NCBI RefSeq assembly: GCF_014054725.1
Contig: NZ_CP059563.1
Location: 124,001-188,000 of the forward strand
Direction: 5' to 3'
Source: Conchiformibius steedae
GTDB taxonomy: Bacteria > Pseudomonadota > Gammaproteobacteria > Burkholderiales > Neisseriaceae
DNA: 64,000 nucleotides
The notes beneath the pieces were generated by a model, which saw only the letters and a program-made list of their open reading frames with translations, was not told where the DNA came from and ran no database searches. The translations under genes and the position numbers were made by a program. Positions 62,230 to 64,000 of this stretch are shown one piece after another. The first letter of the stretch is position 1. Every line of letters starts with the position of its first letter.

Positions 62230-63159
62230 TTATTTGCCCAAGCATTCGCCAATCAGTTGGCTGCGCCCTGCGGCAAATGCGGCGGCGTTCATGCGTTTAC
62301 CGCCTGCGGGCTGTAGCGACTCAATCCGCAATGCGCCCGTGCCGCAGCCCACTAATATGCCTTTGCTGTCTGCTGCCAGTATTTCACCTGCTGCGCCTGT
62401 GTCTAGCGTGCTGTGCGCCAGCCAGATTTTTAAGGGTTTGCCTTCCCATAGCGTCCACGCGGCGGGAACGGGATTAAAGGCGCGGATTTTGCGGGCAAGC
62501 ACGTCGGCGGGTTGCGACCAGTCAATTTGCGCTTCTTCTTTATTTAATTTGGTGGCGTAGCTGATGCCTTGTTCGGGCTGGGGAACGGCATTTAATTGTC
62601 CTGTATCGCGCAAACGGCGCAAATCTGCCACCACCGCAGCTGCGCCCAATTGCATCAGGGCATCATGCACATCAGCAGCGGTGTCGTTCTCGCCAATGAC
62701 AAGGCGGTGTTCGCTAACCACTGCACCTGTGTCTAAACCTGCGTCCATCTGCATAATGCAAACGCCTGTTTCGGCATCGCCTGCTTCTATGGCACGTTGA
62801 ATGGGTGCTGCGCCACGCCAACGCGGTAACAGCGAGGCATGAATGTTTAAGCAGCCGTGTTTGGGGGCGTCCAACACGCTTTGCGGCAAAATCAGTCCGT
62901 AAGCAGCGACCACCATCACATCTATATCCAATGCTTTTAATAAATGCGGAATTTCATCGCTGCCGCGCAAAGACTGCGGTTGTTCCACGCGCAAACCCAA
63001 TGCCTGTGCCGCTTGTTTGACGGGCGAGGCTTGCAATGCCATGCCGCGTCCTTTGGGACGGTCGGGCTGGGTCAGCACCAAAGGCAGTTCAAATTCGGCA
63101 GCCACTGCGCGTAAGGCAGCAGCAGCAAACTCGGGTGTACCCGCAAAAGCCACTTTCAT
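62230..63159 (-). CDS. fmt: Methionyl-tRNA formyltransferase
   Basis: Formylates initiator Met-tRNA using 10-formyl-tetrahydrofolate; counterpart of the deformylase at 2030. The 309-residue protein has 'FAGTPEFAAAALRAV' at the start, the 'VLTQPDRPKGRGM' loop, the catalytic 'LNIHASLLPRWRGAAPIQRA' segment and a C-terminal OB-like domain. Divergent from the membrane protein at 63374. Confidence 0.97.
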   Translation of the reverse strand: MKVAFAGTPEFAAAALRAVAAEFELPLVLTQPDRPKGRGMALQASPVKQAAQALGLRVEQPQSLRGSDEIPHLLKALDIDVMVVAAYGLILPQSVLDAPKHGCLNIHASLLPRWRGAAPIQRAIEAGDAETGVCIMQMDAGLDTGAVVSEHRLVIGENDTAADVHDALMQLGAAAVVADLRRLRDTGQLNAVPQPEQGISYATKLNKEEAQIDWSQPADVLARKIRAFNPVPAAWTLWEGKPLKIWLAHSTLDTGAAGEILAADSKGILVGCGTGALRIESLQPAGGKRMNAAAFAAGRSQLIGECLGK

Positions 63160-63373
63160 TATTTATCCTTTCTGTTTGATGCCAAGCTGCTGCTTTTGAC
63201 GCGGCAGGGCGTTTGGCTTTGTTTCATTTAAGCAAATCAGTTTGTCTGCCGTTAAAAAATAAATCTTGACCGTACAAAACCTTAATATAAATTAAAGTGA
63301 TTTTCATTTTCTTGAGCATAGGCTTAATGTTAAAATTTTACCATAATTTGTTATTTTTCGTATGGAAGCGCTG

Positions 63374-64000
63374 ATGGAAAAATCCCATGATAAAGCACTC
63401 AACCTATTGGACGGCGAATGGGCTTTACTGTCCCGACCTGCCGTGCGCCCCGCTGCCAACGGCTTTGTTTGGCTGTGGCGTGCTGTTAAACTGTTTGGAC
63501 AGTATTGGCTGCGCTGGTTGGGTTTGGGTGTGTTTATTACCCTGTGTCAAGCGGTAATATGGGTGGTGTCGCAGCAGATGAATGCTTTTTTTCTTTTGCT
63601 GCCGCTGCTGATGCTGATGTTTAGCGCGGGCATTCTGAATGCCGCTTCCGTACAGGAATTTGACCGCGAACCGCCGCGTTTTTCCCATTTGTTTGCCGCA
63701 TTGGAAAGCGGCAGCAATTACACCTACCTGCTGACCTTTTACCTGCTGTTGCTGCTGATGGTGGTGGGCGTGGGTTACAGCAGCAGCGCCTATCTGCTCA
63801 CGCAATACCGCCACCACCCCGAAGGGCTTGCCTTGCCGCTGCTGCTGGCGGCAGGCGCATGGGTTTTGCTGTGGTTTGCCCCTGCGCTGGTATTTTTACA
63901 AGGCGAAAACCCTGTCCGTGCCATTGGCTTAAGCATCCAATCCAGCATGAAAAACCTGCTGTCCATGTTGCCGCTGATGATTGTGCAGCTGCTGCTGGCA
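63374..64000 (+). CDS. BPSS1780-family membrane protein (partial, cut by window edge)
   Basis: The first 209 codons of an inner-membrane protein run off the window end. After a short cytoplasmic start (MEKSHDKALNLLDGEWALLS), repeated hydrophobic helices follow: 'YWLRWLGLGVFITLCQAVIW', 'FFLLLPLLMLMFSAGILNAA', 'YLLTFYLLLLLMVVGVGYSS' and more. 'FDREPPRFSHLFAALE' matches BPSS1780-type proteins of unknown function. GGAAG lies five bases before the ATG at 63374; another ATG 12 bases upstream is in frame. Confidence 0.75.
   Translation, partial: MEKSHDKALNLLDGEWALLSRPAVRPAANGFVWLWRAVKLFGQYWLRWLGLGVFITLCQAVIWVVSQQMNAFFLLLPLLMLMFSAGILNAASVQEFDREPPRFSHLFAALESGSNYTYLLTFYLLLLLMVVGVGYSSSAYLLTQYRHHPEGLALPLLLAAGAWVLLWFAPALVFLQGENPVRAIGLSIQSSMKNLLSMLPLMIVQLLLA

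Overview
The window is chromosomal DNA of a betaproteobacterium of the family Neisseriaceae. The evidence is gene content (hexR/pgi/glk/pgl sugar cluster, ResB/CcsA cytochrome c maturation, an adhesin-complex-protein homologue, an NHBA/TbpB-like surface lipoprotein), small TATAG-ended elements resembling Correia repeats, and a recurring uptake-type 11-mer GGCTGCCTGAA (one full AGGCTGCCTGAA at 37195), often paired in terminators. That dialect, plus a complete nitrate-reductase locus, argues against N. meningitidis/gonorrhoeae and for a Simonsiella/Alysiella/Conchiformibius/Kingella-type relative; the genus is inference. Layout: 0-5 kb holds secB (cut by the edge), a LysM protein, def, a BI-1 family protein, rplM-rpsI and a degenerate ADP-ribosylglycohydrolase. 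5-13 kb holds aroC-recJ-mutM-metR, relA and a surface lipoprotein. 13-20 kb holds a small exported protein, engB, cytochrome c4, a DUF421 protein and the resB - YitT-like - ccsA cluster. 20-26 kb is a minus-strand sugar block (pgl-glk-nudE-hexR-plsC, then pgi). 26-30.6 kb holds a Kbp-like BON/LysM protein, a hydrolase and oppCDF without oppA or oppB. 30.6-32.5 kb is a strongly AT-rich island with three co-directional, tightly coupled genes: an ADP-ribosyltransferase-like toxin candidate, a small antitoxin candidate ending in a near copy of the ssrA degradation tag (AANDSRYAIAA), and a SecB-like chaperone. It matches the toxin-antitoxin-chaperone architecture of the CmdTAC anti-phage system and is the most interesting part of the window. 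32.6-34 kb is sdaA. 34-55 kb is a nitrate-respiration block: moeA-moaA, moaB-mobA-moaC-moaD-moaE-narX-narL on the plus strand, then on the minus strand narGHJI, an FNR-box-preceded membrane protein, pirin, narK1-narK2 and modABC. Together these encode molybdate uptake, molybdenum cofactor assembly, nitrate/nitrite sensing, nitrate transport and the respiratory nitrate reductase. 55-60 kb holds an XRE regulator, an excalibur protein, tRNA-Ala(GGC), tRNA-Met(CAT), hemA, an ACP-like lysozyme inhibitor and radA. 60-61.7 kb is a second AT-rich patch: an Imm6-like immunity protein and an unknown gene, separated and flanked by three copies of a GTAGGTTGGGTT inverted-repeat element. 61.7-64 kb holds rsfS, fmt and the start of a BPSS1780-type membrane protein. 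Small repeat elements recur. Two Correia-like elements and two shorter MITE-like elements were found; three of the four begin exactly at a gene's TAG stop codon, which the element's end supplies. Diverged copies of the GTAGGTTGGGTT family also bound the toxin island, so that family appears to mark sites where foreign AT-rich modules were acquired.
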